A DNA stretch of 38,694 bases from Anthropogastromicrobium sp052273485 (GTDB lineage Bacteria > Bacillota > Clostridia > Lachnospirales > Lachnospiraceae). This document shows positions 23,933 to 32,631 of the stretch, in pieces. The notes under the pieces are model-generated. The model was given only the letters and a program-made list of their open reading frames with translations. It made no database searches and was not told the DNA's origin. Numbering within the stretch: the first letter of the stretch is position 1; the number at the start of each line of letters is the position of its first letter. Where the stretch lies: positions 1 through 38,694 of the forward strand of contig DAVZID010000029.1 of NCBI GenBank assembly GCA_052273485.1, given 5' to 3'. The translations under genes and the position numbers were made by a program.

Positions 23933-25846
23933 ATGAAAAAGACGAGAAAAGCAGCAGCTGTTATTACAGCAGTTGCAATGGCTGCTGTATCAGCAGCGCC
24001 GGTAATGGCTGACGAGATCAAGGATCTGTATGATTACGAGATTCAGACAAAAGAAATTGAGACTTGGAACATTTTACAGTCTCAGCTGATGAGCGATACG
24101 AATGTACTTACAAACCTGTATGATGGTCTTGTAGAGGCAGATGAGTATGGCAAGCTGACACCGGCAATCGCAGAGAGTTGGGAGACTGAGGATAATGGTC
24201 TTACCTGGACGTTCCATTTAAGAAAAGGCGTAAAGTGGGTTGATCAGAATGGAAATGAGAAGGGTGAAGTTACTGCACAGGATTTCTTAACCTCACTGGA
24301 GTGGGTATTAAACTTCCATAAGAATGATGCAGCAAATACTTCTATGCCGATGGAGATGATTGCTGGCGCAGAGGACTACTACAACATGACAAATGAGATG
24401 GATGCAGATGCAGCACTTGCACTGACTGCTGAGAGTCCGGAGTTTGCTGATACTGTTGGTATTAAGGCAGTCGATGATTATACCTTACAGTATACTTGTT
24501 TAAGTGAGAAGCCATACTTTGATACTGTAGCTGCTTATAACTGTCTGTATCCGATTTCACAGGGTATGCTTGATGAGATTGGTGTAGATGGCTTTAAGGC
24601 TGCAACACCTGAGAATATCTGGTATAACGGCTGCTACACTTGTACAGAGTACATCCAGCAGAATACAAAGACATTGACAAAGAATCCACTGTACTGGGAT
24701 ACTGATGCAAAGCTGTTTGATTCTGTTACTATTAAGATGGTAGAGTCTGCAGATACCGCATATCAGCTGTATACTACTGGTGAGCTTGATCGTGTTGATC
24801 TGTCTGAGTCAAATTTGATGACAATCTATAACAACGAGTCTGATCCTTATCATAATCAGCTGGTAGAGAAGCGTCCGAACAAGAAGTCTTATCAGTTCCA
24901 TTTTAACTATGACAAGCTTAATGATGATCAGACAGAGGATACAAATTGGAATACTGCAATTGCAAATGAAGCATTCCGTAAGTGCTGGTACTATGGTCTT
25001 GATCTGGGCAGCTGGTATAAGAGAACAAACGCTATCAATCCATATAAGTGTTACAACAACTCCTACACAATGCAGGGTCTGATCTATACTTCTGATGGTA
25101 CAGAGTATACCGAGCTGGTTCAGGAAAAGTTAGGTCTGCCGTCATATGATGGCGAGACAATGACTCGTCTTGATTCAGCTAAGTTTGAGGAGTGTAAGGC
25201 TCAGGCAATGGAAGAGCTTACTGCTGAGGGTGTTACCTTCCCAATACATGCAAGATATTTCGTAGCTAGTGGAAATCAGACTGCTCTTGACAGTGCAAAT
25301 GTGTTAAAGCAGGCATTTGCTGATTCCTTTGGCGATGATTTTATCGTTCTTGATATTGATTCTTACGTATCCAGTCTTTCTAAAGAGGTTTACAGCCTTA
25401 AGCGTCAGTCCTTTGCTATCGCTGGATGGGGTGCTGACTACGGTGATCCGCAGAACTATTTAGGTCAGGAGACAGATGACAGTGACAACGCTTACTATAT
25501 GGTACAGCTTGGTCATGCAGTAGACAGTGAGAGCGACGAACTTAAGGATCTTTACAGCCAGTTTACTGAGCTTGTAAATAAGGCAGATGCTATCACAGAT
25601 GATATGGATGCAAGATATGAGGCATATGCAGAGGCAGAGGCATTTATGCTTGATCATGCTCTGATTGTTCCGGCATATTTTGATATTTCTTGGGAGCTGA
25701 CTCGTATCAACGATTATTCTAAGATCAATGCAATGTTTGGTATTCAGAATAACAAGTATAAGAATTGGGAAACTTCTACAGATGCTTATACCGCAGAAGA
25801 TTATGCTGCTTTTTTAGAGACATGGAATGAAAATGCTTCTAAATAA
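23933..25846 (+). CDS. peptide ABC transporter substrate-binding protein, copy 1 (family 5)
   Basis: 637-aa extracellular binding protein of the OppA/DppA type. Signal peptide MKKTRKAAAVITAVAMAAVS ends in VMA, then DEIKD, without a lipobox cysteine. The SBP_bac_5 core follows: TNLYDGLVEADEYGKLTPAI, AESWETEDNGLTWTFHLRKG, VKWVDQNG. It matches the protein encoded at 26798 without visible gaps at roughly 85 percent by eye. It stands alone, closed by a strong terminator, while copy 2 heads the transporter operon. So it probably feeds peptides to the same permease with a different specificity. Codons here end in T more often (GAT ACT, TCT) than in copy 2 (ACC, TCC). Confidence 0.93.
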   Translation: MKKTRKAAAVITAVAMAAVSAAPVMADEIKDLYDYEIQTKEIETWNILQSQLMSDTNVLTNLYDGLVEADEYGKLTPAIAESWETEDNGLTWTFHLRKGVKWVDQNGNEKGEVTAQDFLTSLEWVLNFHKNDAANTSMPMEMIAGAEDYYNMTNEMDADAALALTAESPEFADTVGIKAVDDYTLQYTCLSEKPYFDTVAAYNCLYPISQGMLDEIGVDGFKAATPENIWYNGCYTCTEYIQQNTKTLTKNPLYWDTDAKLFDSVTIKMVESADTAYQLYTTGELDRVDLSESNLMTIYNNESDPYHNQLVEKRPNKKSYQFHFNYDKLNDDQTEDTNWNTAIANEAFRKCWYYGLDLGSWYKRTNAINPYKCYNNSYTMQGLIYTSDGTEYTELVQEKLGLPSYDGETMTRLDSAKFEECKAQAMEELTAEGVTFPIHARYFVASGNQTALDSANVLKQAFADSFGDDFIVLDIDSYVSSLSKEVYSLKRQSFAIAGWGADYGDPQNYLGQETDDSDNAYYMVQLGHAVDSESDELKDLYSQFTELVNKADAITDDMDARYEAYAEAEAFMLDHALIVPAYFDISWELTRINDYSKINAMFGIQNNKYKNWETSTDAYTAEDYAAFLETWNENASK

Positions 25847-25854
25847 TAATTGGT

Positions 25855-25906
25855 AAAAAATAAGTGAGCCGGATAATAAGATTAATCCGGCTCGCTTATT
25901 TTTTAT
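25855..25906. terminator. long bidirectional terminator
   Basis: About 20 bp of pairing: AAAAAATAAGTGAGCCGGAT against ATCCGGCTCGCTTATTTTTT, with one T.G and a 10-base loop. It serves the binding-protein gene and the convergent Lrp-type gene, whose stop codon lies in the right arm. Confidence 0.9.
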
Positions 25907-26280
25907 TTACAAGAATCGTTTTTCTCAGACTTTTTTAAGCTGTTTGGCGGCTGGAGCGTGCTGCCTTCAGACAGCGGAATGCCGCGGTGCTCCACACAGG
26001 TGGAGAATACAATCTGGGTGCGGGTGCGTCCAAATTTCTGAAGATAATTTACAAACTGGTCAAGCTCCTGCGTGGTATGGAAATAAGCCTCGATCAGCAT
26101 GGAATACTCGCCAGTGACGCAGTTACATTCAACTACATTTGTACAGGNNNNNNNNNNNNNNNNNNNNNNNNNNNNNNNNNNNNNNNNNNNNNNNNNNNNN
26201 NNNNNNNNNNNNNNNNNNNNNNNNNNNNNNNNNNNNNNNNNNNNNNNGATGTCAACGATGCAGCGATCAATATGATCCAT
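25903..26280 (-). CDS. Lrp/AsnC-family regulator, interrupted by an assembly gap
   Basis: The first residues MDHIDRCIVDI fit the start of an Lrp/AsnC helix-turn-helix protein. The last 81 residues carry the effector-binding ferredoxin-like fold: CNCVTGEYSMLIEAYFHTTQ, then ELDQFVNYLQKFGRTRTQIV and FSTCVEHRGIPL. Between them lie 100 N, a placeholder rather than a measured length. A normal family member (about 150-165 aa) needs roughly 170-220 missing bases, so the DNA-binding half is not visible. It lies between two peptide-binding-protein genes, divergent from the opp operon. Control of that operon by an amino acid signal is a natural inference. Confidence 0.75.
   Translation of the reverse strand: MDHIDRCIVDIXXXXXXXXXXXXXXXXXXXXXXXXXXXXXXXXXXCTNVVECNCVTGEYSMLIEAYFHTTQELDQFVNYLQKFGRTRTQIVFSTCVEHRGIPLSEGSTLQPPNSLKKSEKNDSCK
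26148..26247. other. scaffold gap (100 N)
   Basis: Exactly 100 N, the conventional placeholder for an unknown gap. It removes the middle of the Lrp-type gene. Confidence 0.97.
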
Positions 26281-26321
26281 AACAAACCCCTCACTTTGCT
26301 GTAAAACATCAACAGAAGAAA

Positions 26322-26359
26322 ATCAATTGATCATTTCATAAATAAGAAAATCAATTGAT
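26322..26359. promoter_or_regulatory. two ATCAATTGAT palindromes, candidate Lrp-type sites
   Basis: The 10-bp palindrome ATCAATTGAT occurs at 26322-26331 and 26350-26359, 28 bases apart, each preceded by AGAAA. It is 40-80 bases upstream of the Lrp-type start and about 210 bases upstream of the opp promoter. AT-rich palindromes like this suit Lrp-family binding. Confidence 0.4.
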
Positions 26360-26567
26360 ATTCTCAATTAATGATCCTAGATGTTCTCATAATTTTCTCT
26401 TAACAGTAAACCATCATAACAGATAAAATCCGGCTTGTAAACAGAACAATTAAAAGTTTTTAAAGAAAAGATGGCATTTTTTAGGGGGTAATCCTCATAA
26501 ATTAAACCAAAAAGGCATTTTTTGTGAAAAAATGCAAGTTTTTCTTTAAAAAAATGCGGATTAGAGA

Positions 26568-26596
26568 TTGACAATCGTTTAAAATTGGTTTATTAT
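26568..26596 (+). promoter_or_regulatory. promoter of the opp operon
   Basis: Consensus -35 TTGACA (26568-26573), 17-base spacer, -10 TATTAT (26591-26596). Predicted start near 26603, so the leader is about 195 nt. Confidence 0.75.
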
Positions 26597-26634
26597 AACT
26601 TCATGCTTGCAGCAGAGTAAAGCGTAGAGGGGTG

Positions 26635-26683
26635 GATGGACACAAAGATGATGACAGCAAATCAAGGTGTACCATCTTTTTTT
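26635..26683 (+). terminator. intrinsic terminator in the opp leader (candidate attenuator)
   Basis: GATGGACAC (26635-26643) pairs with GTGTACCATC (26667-26676), 9 bp with one bulged A, followed by seven T. It lies about 30-80 nt into the leader, before any operon gene. CAGAGTA or GTAGAG upstream can pair with CTCTCTACTCTG downstream of the terminator, possible alternative folds. Confidence 0.65.
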
Positions 26684-26743
26684 CTATCTATTCTCTCTAC
26701 TCTGTACTTTGCAGCGGGACCGATCTCCGGCAAAAGGTTATGA
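26636..26743 (+). CDS. possible 35-residue leader ORF spanning the attenuator
   Basis: ATG at 26636 preceded by GAGGGG (short 3-5 base spacing) opens a 35-codon frame ending at TGA 26741. Residues 12-31 (VPSFFLSILSTLYFAAGPIS) would form a short hydrophobic segment. Ribosomes reading it would cross the terminator stem and could prevent it from folding. It may instead be a small membrane peptide or mere chance; no homologue is recognised. Confidence 0.3.
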   Translation: MDTKMMTANQGVPSFFLSILSTLYFAAGPISGKRL

Positions 26744-26778
26744 CAGCGTATGAGGGCACGACACCCACAGCCCGGAGA
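26724..26778 (+). promoter_or_regulatory. leader hairpin just before the second binding-protein gene
   Basis: TCTCCGG pairs with CCGGAGA (7 bp). The TGA of the possible leader ORF falls in its loop and the AAAGGAGG ribosome site follows six bases later. It could influence translation of the binding protein. Confidence 0.4.
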
Positions 26779-26797
26779 AATAAAAGGAGGATGACAC

Positions 26798-28711
26798 ATG
26801 AGAAAGACAAGAAAAGCAGCAGCGATTCTGACAGCAGCCGCAATGGCAGCCGCATCCGCAATGCCAGTTATGGCAGATGAGATCAAGGATCTGTACGATT
26901 ACGAGACTCAGGCAAGAGAAGTGGAGACTTGGAATATTCTGTATTCTCAGAATGCAAGTGATTTGAACGTACTGACCAATCTGTATGATGGTCTGGTAGA
27001 GGCTGACGAGTATGGTAAGCTGACACCGGCAGTCGCAGAGAGCTGGGAGACTACTGACAATGGTGTTACCTGGACCTTCCACTTAAGACAGGGTGTTAAG
27101 TGGGTTGATCAGAATGGAAACGAGAAGGGTGAGGTTACCGCACAGGATTTCCTGACCGGACTTGAGTGGGTATTAAACTTCCACAAGAATGATGCAAGCA
27201 ACACTTCCATGCCGATGGAGATGATCGTTGGTGCTGAGGATTACTACAACATGACTAGCGAGCTGGATGCAGATGCAGGTCTTGCACTGACCGCTGAGAG
27301 TCCAGAGTTTGCTGATACCGTTGGCATCAAGGCAATTGATGATTATACATTACAGTATACATGTGTAAGTGAGAAGCCATACTTTGATACCGTAGCTACT
27401 TACAACTGTCTGTATCCGATTTCTCAGGCGATGATCGATGAGATCGGTATTGATGGATTCAAGGCTGCAACACCGGAGAACATCTGGTACAACGGTGCCT
27501 ATACCTGTACTGAGTACATTCAGCAGAACACAAAGACTCTGACAAAGAACCCGCTGTACTGGGATACCGATGCAAAGCTGTTTGATTCCGTTACCATTAA
27601 GATGGTAGAGTCTGCTGATACCGCATATCAGCTGTACACCACAGGTGAGCTTGATCATGTTGACCTGACTGAGTCCAACCTGACCACCATCTACAACAAC
27701 GAGTCTGATCCATATCATGATCAGTTAGTTGAAAAGCGTCCGACAAAGTTCTCTTATCAGTTCCACTTCAACTATGATAAGCACAACGATGATCAGTCCG
27801 AGGATACCAACTGGAACACCGCTATTGCAAACGAAGCATTCCGTAAGTGCTGGTACTATGGTCTTGATCTTGGAAGCTACTACAAGAGAACAAATGCAAT
27901 CAATCCATATAAGTGCTACAACAATGCATATACTATGAAGGGTCTGATTTATACTTCTGATGGTACAGAGTATACCGATCTTGTTCAGGAGAAGTTAGGT
28001 CTTCCGACATATGATGGTGAGACAATGACTCGTCTTGATTCTGATAAGTTTGAGGAGTACAAGGCACAGGCAATGGAAGAGCTTGAGGCACAGGGCGTTA
28101 CCTTCCCGGTACATGCAAGATATTTCATAGCTGGTGGAAATCAGACTGCTCTTGACAGTGCAAACGTATTAAAGCAGGCATTCACCGATTCCTTTGGTGA
28201 TGACTTCATCGTTCTTGATATTGATTCTTATGTATCCAGCCTTTCTAAGGAAGTTCGTGATCCAAGACGTCAGTCCTTCGTTATCAACGGATGGGGCGCT
28301 GACTACGGTGATCCGCAGAACTACTTAGGACAGGAAACAAATGACAGCGATAACGCATATTACATGGTAGCTTATGGCCACGCAGTAGATAACGAGAGCG
28401 AGGAGCTGACTGCACTGTATGATGAGTTTACTGAGTTAGTAAATAAGGCAGATGCGATCACAGATGATCTGGATGCAAGATATGATGCATATGCAGATGC
28501 AGAGGCATTCTTACTTGAGCATGTACTGACACTTCCGGCAAACTTTGACGTAGCTTGGGAGTTAACTCATATCAATGACTACACCAAGCAGAACGCTATG
28601 TTCGGTATCCAGAACAATAAATATAAGAATTGGGAGACTTCTACAGACGCCTATACTGCAGAAGACTACGCTGGATTCCAGGAAACCTGGAACGCAGGCT
28701 CCGCTGAATAA
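26798..28711 (+). CDS. peptide ABC transporter substrate-binding protein, copy 2 (family 5)
   Basis: 637-aa paralogue of the protein at 23933, co-linear throughout. Signal peptide MRKTRKAAAILTAAAMAAAS ends in VMA, then DEIKD, again without a lipobox cysteine. It has the same SBP_bac_5 core. Differences gather in the later ligand-side segments, for example EVRDPRRQSFVINGWGADYG here against EVYSLKRQSFAIAGWGADYG in copy 1. Third codon positions are richer in C (TTC, ACC, TCC), as in highly expressed genes. It has an excellent AAAGGAGG and is first gene of the oppBCDF operon; the permease start lies three bases after its stop. Confidence 0.94.
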   Translation: MRKTRKAAAILTAAAMAAASAMPVMADEIKDLYDYETQAREVETWNILYSQNASDLNVLTNLYDGLVEADEYGKLTPAVAESWETTDNGVTWTFHLRQGVKWVDQNGNEKGEVTAQDFLTGLEWVLNFHKNDASNTSMPMEMIVGAEDYYNMTSELDADAGLALTAESPEFADTVGIKAIDDYTLQYTCVSEKPYFDTVATYNCLYPISQAMIDEIGIDGFKAATPENIWYNGAYTCTEYIQQNTKTLTKNPLYWDTDAKLFDSVTIKMVESADTAYQLYTTGELDHVDLTESNLTTIYNNESDPYHDQLVEKRPTKFSYQFHFNYDKHNDDQSEDTNWNTAIANEAFRKCWYYGLDLGSYYKRTNAINPYKCYNNAYTMKGLIYTSDGTEYTDLVQEKLGLPTYDGETMTRLDSDKFEEYKAQAMEELEAQGVTFPVHARYFIAGGNQTALDSANVLKQAFTDSFGDDFIVLDIDSYVSSLSKEVRDPRRQSFVINGWGADYGDPQNYLGQETNDSDNAYYMVAYGHAVDNESEELTALYDEFTELVNKADAITDDLDARYDAYADAEAFLLEHVLTLPANFDVAWELTHINDYTKQNAMFGIQNNKYKNWETSTDAYTAEDYAGFQETWNAGSAE

Positions 28712-28714
28712 TAT

Positions 28715-29665
28715 ATGGCAAAATACACCGTAAAGAGATTGTTACAGTCTCTTGTAACAATCCTCATTGTGGTGACTATCGTATTCCTGCTGCTTAGAAT
28801 GCTGCCTACGGATTATTATTTTACCGAGGACCAGCTAATGAAGCTGACCGACCAGCAAAAGCACGATCAGCTTCAAGCAGCAGGTTTATTAGATAGTACC
28901 TTTACACAGCTGACACGCTATTATGGGCAGTTGTTGAGACTTGACTTTGGTACGTCTCGACGAATTCAGAGTGGTGTCTCTGTCGTAAAGGTAATTGGCG
29001 GAAAGTTTGCAATGTCGATGCAGTTAGGACTGATCTCCTTTGCAATCTCTCTGGTAATTGGTGTTGTTATAGGTGTGCTTCAGGCACGTTTTAAGGATGG
29101 CATCATTGATGGTATCGGAACCGTTTATACGATTATCGTAAATGCAGTTCCGCCGCTGGTTGCTTATTCATTGGTACTTGTATTTGGTTCCCATGTATTA
29201 AAGCTTCCGTCTATGTACTCCACGAGAAATCCAGGTCCATCCATGATTCTACCAGTTGTCTGCTTGGCACTTTCGTCCATCGCGGGCTATGCATTGTGGA
29301 CAAGACGTTACATGGTAGATGAGTTAAATAAGGATTATATTAAGCTGGCGCGTGTAAAGGGTCTTTCCTCGAAGCGTATCATGGTTACTCATGTGCTTCG
29401 TAATGCGTTTGTTCCGCTTGCACAGTATATTCCGTATTCTATTTTGCTGACCGTTGGTGGTTCCCTTCTGGTAGAGCGTTTCTTCTCTGTTCCAGGTATG
29501 GGTTCTTTACTTACCGATGCAATCAACCGTTATGACACAAGTGTTGTTCAGACGCTTGTTATTTTGTACGCTGCACTGGGTATCATCGGCGTATTCTTAG
29601 GCGATGTCTTAATGATGATCATCGACCCACGTATTACATTGACCGGAAAGGGAGGTACAAGATAA
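28715..29665 (+). CDS. oppB: oligopeptide ABC transporter permease (OppB/DppB-type)
   Basis: 316-aa inner-membrane permease with six helices. It begins MAKYTVKRLLQSLVTILIVV, the standard OppB start. The cytoplasmic EAA-like loop is KDYIKLARVKGLSSKRIMVT, followed by HVLRNAFVPL. The C-terminus GDVLMMIIDPRI is a family hallmark. Its ATG follows the binding-protein stop by three bases with no strong site of its own, so translation is probably coupled. It overlaps the next gene by one base. Confidence 0.94.
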   Translation: MAKYTVKRLLQSLVTILIVVTIVFLLLRMLPTDYYFTEDQLMKLTDQQKHDQLQAAGLLDSTFTQLTRYYGQLLRLDFGTSRRIQSGVSVVKVIGGKFAMSMQLGLISFAISLVIGVVIGVLQARFKDGIIDGIGTVYTIIVNAVPPLVAYSLVLVFGSHVLKLPSMYSTRNPGPSMILPVVCLALSSIAGYALWTRRYMVDELNKDYIKLARVKGLSSKRIMVTHVLRNAFVPLAQYIPYSILLTVGGSLLVERFFSVPGMGSLLTDAINRYDTSVVQTLVILYAALGIIGVFLGDVLMMIIDPRITLTGKGGTR

Positions 29666-30591
29666 TGGCAGTCAATTCAAATGATGACGCACGCTTTAAG
29701 GTTGTCGAGTACTCCCCTGAAAAGGCCGAGATGATCGGATATTCTAATTATTCTTATTGGAAATCCGTATTTCACAATTTCTTAAAGAAAAAGAGTGCAG
29801 TTGCGCTTTTAATCGTGTTTGTTGCACTTGTTGTATTTTCCTTCGTTGCACTTGTAATCGGAAAATACGATTATCGTAATCTTGTCACAGATAGTTCAAA
29901 GGGCTTTATTCTTCCAAACTCAGAGTTCTGGTTTGGTACGGATAATCTGGGACGTGACTACTGGAGCCAGGTATGGTATGCGACACAGACATCCATTAAG
30001 CTTGCCTGTATCGTTGCAATCGGTGAGTGTGTGCTTGGTGTTACGATTGGTCTTCTTTGGGGATATGTTCGTCAGTTAGACCGTTTCTTTACCGAGCTGT
30101 ATAATGTAATTGATAATATTCCGCAGATCATTTACATGACACTGATTGCATTAATGGTTGGTAAGAGCTTTACAATCATGGCAGTTTCTTTGATTGCATT
30201 TGGCTGGCTTGGAATGGCAAGAAATATCCGTAACCTTGTTATGATGTATCGTGACCGCGAGTATAACTTAGCATCAAGATGTCTTGGTACTCCGACTTAC
30301 CGTATCTTGCTTAAGAACATTTTACCGTACCTGATTAGTGTTATTATTTTAAGATTGGCACTTTCCATTCCGAGAACCATCAGCATGGAGACTACACTTT
30401 CCTACCTTGGTCTTGGTCTTGATATCAATACGCCAACACTGGGAATCCTTCTTCGTAATGCGAGAAGTTATTTCCTGAACTATCCATATCTGCTGATTTT
30501 CCCGGCAGTTATTGTATCTGTTGTTACGATCACATTCTATCTGGTTGGTAACGCATTTTCCGATGCGGCTGATCCGAGAAATCACGTTTAA
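29665..30591 (+). CDS. oppC: oligopeptide ABC transporter permease (OppC/DppC-type)
   Basis: 308-aa second permease. The N-terminal soluble segment is followed by one helix, a loop with FGTDNLGRDYWSQVWYATQT (the diagnostic GTDxxGRD), then five helices. The EAA loop is REYNLASRCLGTPTYRILLK. It ends FYLVGNAFSDAADPRNHV, typical of OppC. It starts within the upstream stop (TAATG). With OppB it makes the channel energised by the OppD/OppF proteins encoded next. Confidence 0.95.
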   Translation: MAVNSNDDARFKVVEYSPEKAEMIGYSNYSYWKSVFHNFLKKKSAVALLIVFVALVVFSFVALVIGKYDYRNLVTDSSKGFILPNSEFWFGTDNLGRDYWSQVWYATQTSIKLACIVAIGECVLGVTIGLLWGYVRQLDRFFTELYNVIDNIPQIIYMTLIALMVGKSFTIMAVSLIAFGWLGMARNIRNLVMMYRDREYNLASRCLGTPTYRILLKNILPYLISVIILRLALSIPRTISMETTLSYLGLGLDINTPTLGILLRNARSYFLNYPYLLIFPAVIVSVVTITFYLVGNAFSDAADPRNHV

Positions 30592-30603
30592 GGGGGGAGA
30601 ACA

Positions 30604-31644
30604 ATGGAAAAGAAACCAATATTATCCGCCAAAGACGTTGAAATTACGTTTAGCCTTCGCGGAAACAAGCTTAATGCGATCCGTAAGTGTTCTCTTGATC
30701 TGTATGATGGAGAGACACTTGCAATCGTAGGCGAGTCCGGCTCTGGAAAGAGTGTATTTACAAAGACATTTGTCGGCATGCTTGATTCTAATGGTACAAT
30801 CACCGGCGGAAGTATCATGTACGACGGCAAGGATCTGGCAAAGTTTAAGAAGGAGAAGGAGTGGATGACCATCCGTGGTAAGAAGATTGCGATGGTTATG
30901 CAGGATCCGATGACTTCCTTAAACCCGTTAAAGAAGGTTGGTAAGCAGATTCAGGAATGTATCGAGCTTCATCAGGGCCTTAAGGGAGCTGTTGCAAAGA
31001 AGGCAACCCTTCAGATCCTTGAGAAGGTAGGCATCCCGTTCCCGGAGATGCGTTACAACCAGTATCCGCATGAGTTTTCAGGCGGTATGAGACAGCGTGT
31101 TGTTATTGCAATTGCGGTTGCATGCCGACCGCAGATTTTAATCTGCGATGAGCCTACCACCGCATTGGATGTAACAATTCAGGCACAGATTCTGGAGTTA
31201 ATCCGAAATCTTCAGGCAGAGTATCACATGTCTGTTATCTATATTACACATGACCTTGGTGTTGTGGCAAACGTAGCTGACCGCGTTGCCGTTATGTACG
31301 CAGGACAGATCGTGGAGGTCGGCAAGGTAGATGAGATCTTTTACGATGCAAGACATCCATACACATGGGCGCTGTTGTCCGCTCTGCCGCAGCTTGGCGT
31401 GAAGGGCGAAGCACTGCCAACCATCGACGGTACACCGCCGAACTTGTTTAACACCATCAAGGGCGATGCATTTGCACCAAGAAACAGACAGGCACTGGCC
31501 ATCGATTTTGAGGAGGAACCTCCGTATTTTGAAATTTCAGAGACGCACAAGGCAAAGACTTGGTATCTGGACCCGCGTGCACCGAAGATTGAACCGCCGA
31601 AGTCTGTGCAGCAGCTCAGACAGAAGATGAGAGCGCATAAGTAA
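30604..31644 (+). CDS. oppD: oligopeptide ABC transporter ATP-binding protein OppD
   Basis: 346-aa ATPase. Walker A is GESGSGKS at 43-50, Q-loop MQDPMTSLNP, signature SGGMRQR at 159-165, Walker B LICDEP at 179-184 and switch His in ITHDLGVV. The C-terminal oligopeptide-transport extension has GDAFAPRNRQALAIDFEEEP, the Gram-positive variant in which the Fe-S cysteines of many Dpp/OppD proteins are replaced. It has a GGGGGGAG ribosome site and is 12 bases after oppC. It hydrolyses ATP as a heterodimer with OppF. Confidence 0.95.
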   Translation: MEKKPILSAKDVEITFSLRGNKLNAIRKCSLDLYDGETLAIVGESGSGKSVFTKTFVGMLDSNGTITGGSIMYDGKDLAKFKKEKEWMTIRGKKIAMVMQDPMTSLNPLKKVGKQIQECIELHQGLKGAVAKKATLQILEKVGIPFPEMRYNQYPHEFSGGMRQRVVIAIAVACRPQILICDEPTTALDVTIQAQILELIRNLQAEYHMSVIYITHDLGVVANVADRVAVMYAGQIVEVGKVDEIFYDARHPYTWALLSALPQLGVKGEALPTIDGTPPNLFNTIKGDAFAPRNRQALAIDFEEEPPYFEISETHKAKTWYLDPRAPKIEPPKSVQQLRQKMRAHK

Positions 31645-31657
31645 AAGAGGTATGAGT

Positions 31658-32614
31658 ATGGCTGAAAAAGAAAAGCTGATTGAGGTCAAGGACCTGCAGA
31701 TTAGTTTCGGCAAAGGACGAAAGAAGTTTGTAGCAGTTGACCATGTAAATTTTGATATTTATAAGGGAGAGACCTTCTCCCTGGTAGGTGAGTCCGGTTC
31801 CGGCAAGACTACCATCGGCCGCGCTATTACCCGTATCAATCCTACTTCGGCCGGAGAGATTTACTTTAAGGGCAAGAAGATCAATGGAAAGATCTCCAAG
31901 GAGCTTGACCGTGAGGTCATCAAGAGCTGCCAGATGATCTTCCAGGATCCGATGGCATCCTTAAATGAGCGTGCAAAGGTTGATTACATTGTCTCCGAGG
32001 GTCTGTTAAACTTCCATATGTATAAGGATGAGGCCGATCGTGAGGCGAAGGTACAGAAGGCGCTTCGTGAGGTTGGTCTTCTTCCGGAGTTTGCATCTCG
32101 TTTCCCACACGAGTTCTCTGGTGGACAGAGACAGCGTATCGGTATCGCGAGAGCCTTAATCATGGAGCCAGAGTTTGTCGTAGCCGATGAGCCGATTTCC
32201 GCACTGGATGTTTCCATTCGTGCGCAGGTATTGAACCTGTTGAACCAGTTAAAGGCATCAAGAGGTCTGACCTATCTGTTTATTGCACATGATTTGTCCG
32301 TTGTCCGTTTCATTTCGGACCGTATTGCTGTTATCTACAAAGGTCGTATCGTGGAGTTAGCAGAGGCTGAGGAACTGTTCCATCATCCGCTGCATCCGTA
32401 TACAAAGGCACTGCTTTCCGCAGTTCCGATTCCGGATCCGGAGATTGAGAAGAAGAAAAAGCTTCTGATCTATGATCCAACGCTTCATGATTACACGATC
32501 TCCAAGCCGCAGTGGGTTGAGATCACCGAGGGTCACTTTGTATATGGCAACGAGCCGGAGCTTGAGAAGTATCGCGCAGAGATCGAGGCAATCAACGCAT
32601 CTGAGAAGGCGTGA
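31658..32614 (+). CDS. oppF: oligopeptide ABC transporter ATP-binding protein OppF
   Basis: 318-aa ATPase. Walker A is GESGSGKT at 44-51, signature SGGQRQR at 154-160, Walker B VVADEP, D-loop SALDVSIRAQ and switch His in IAHDLSVV. The C-terminal end WVEITEGHFVYGNEPELEKY is typical of Gram-positive OppF. I chose the ATG at 31658, seven bases after AGAGG; an ATG six bases earlier leaves no spacer. It completes the importer; a small membrane-protein gene follows by 17 bases. Confidence 0.94.
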   Translation: MAEKEKLIEVKDLQISFGKGRKKFVAVDHVNFDIYKGETFSLVGESGSGKTTIGRAITRINPTSAGEIYFKGKKINGKISKELDREVIKSCQMIFQDPMASLNERAKVDYIVSEGLLNFHMYKDEADREAKVQKALREVGLLPEFASRFPHEFSGGQRQRIGIARALIMEPEFVVADEPISALDVSIRAQVLNLLNQLKASRGLTYLFIAHDLSVVRFISDRIAVIYKGRIVELAEAEELFHHPLHPYTKALLSAVPIPDPEIEKKKKLLIYDPTLHDYTISKPQWVEITEGHFVYGNEPELEKYRAEIEAINASEKA

Positions 32615-32631
32615 AAGTAAGAGAGTAAAGC

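Noticed and set aside
30604..31644. Loss of the OppD C-terminal Fe-S cysteines as a defect
   Set aside because: GDAFAPRN and the following segment match the usual cysteine-free Gram-positive OppD tail, so it is a normal variant.
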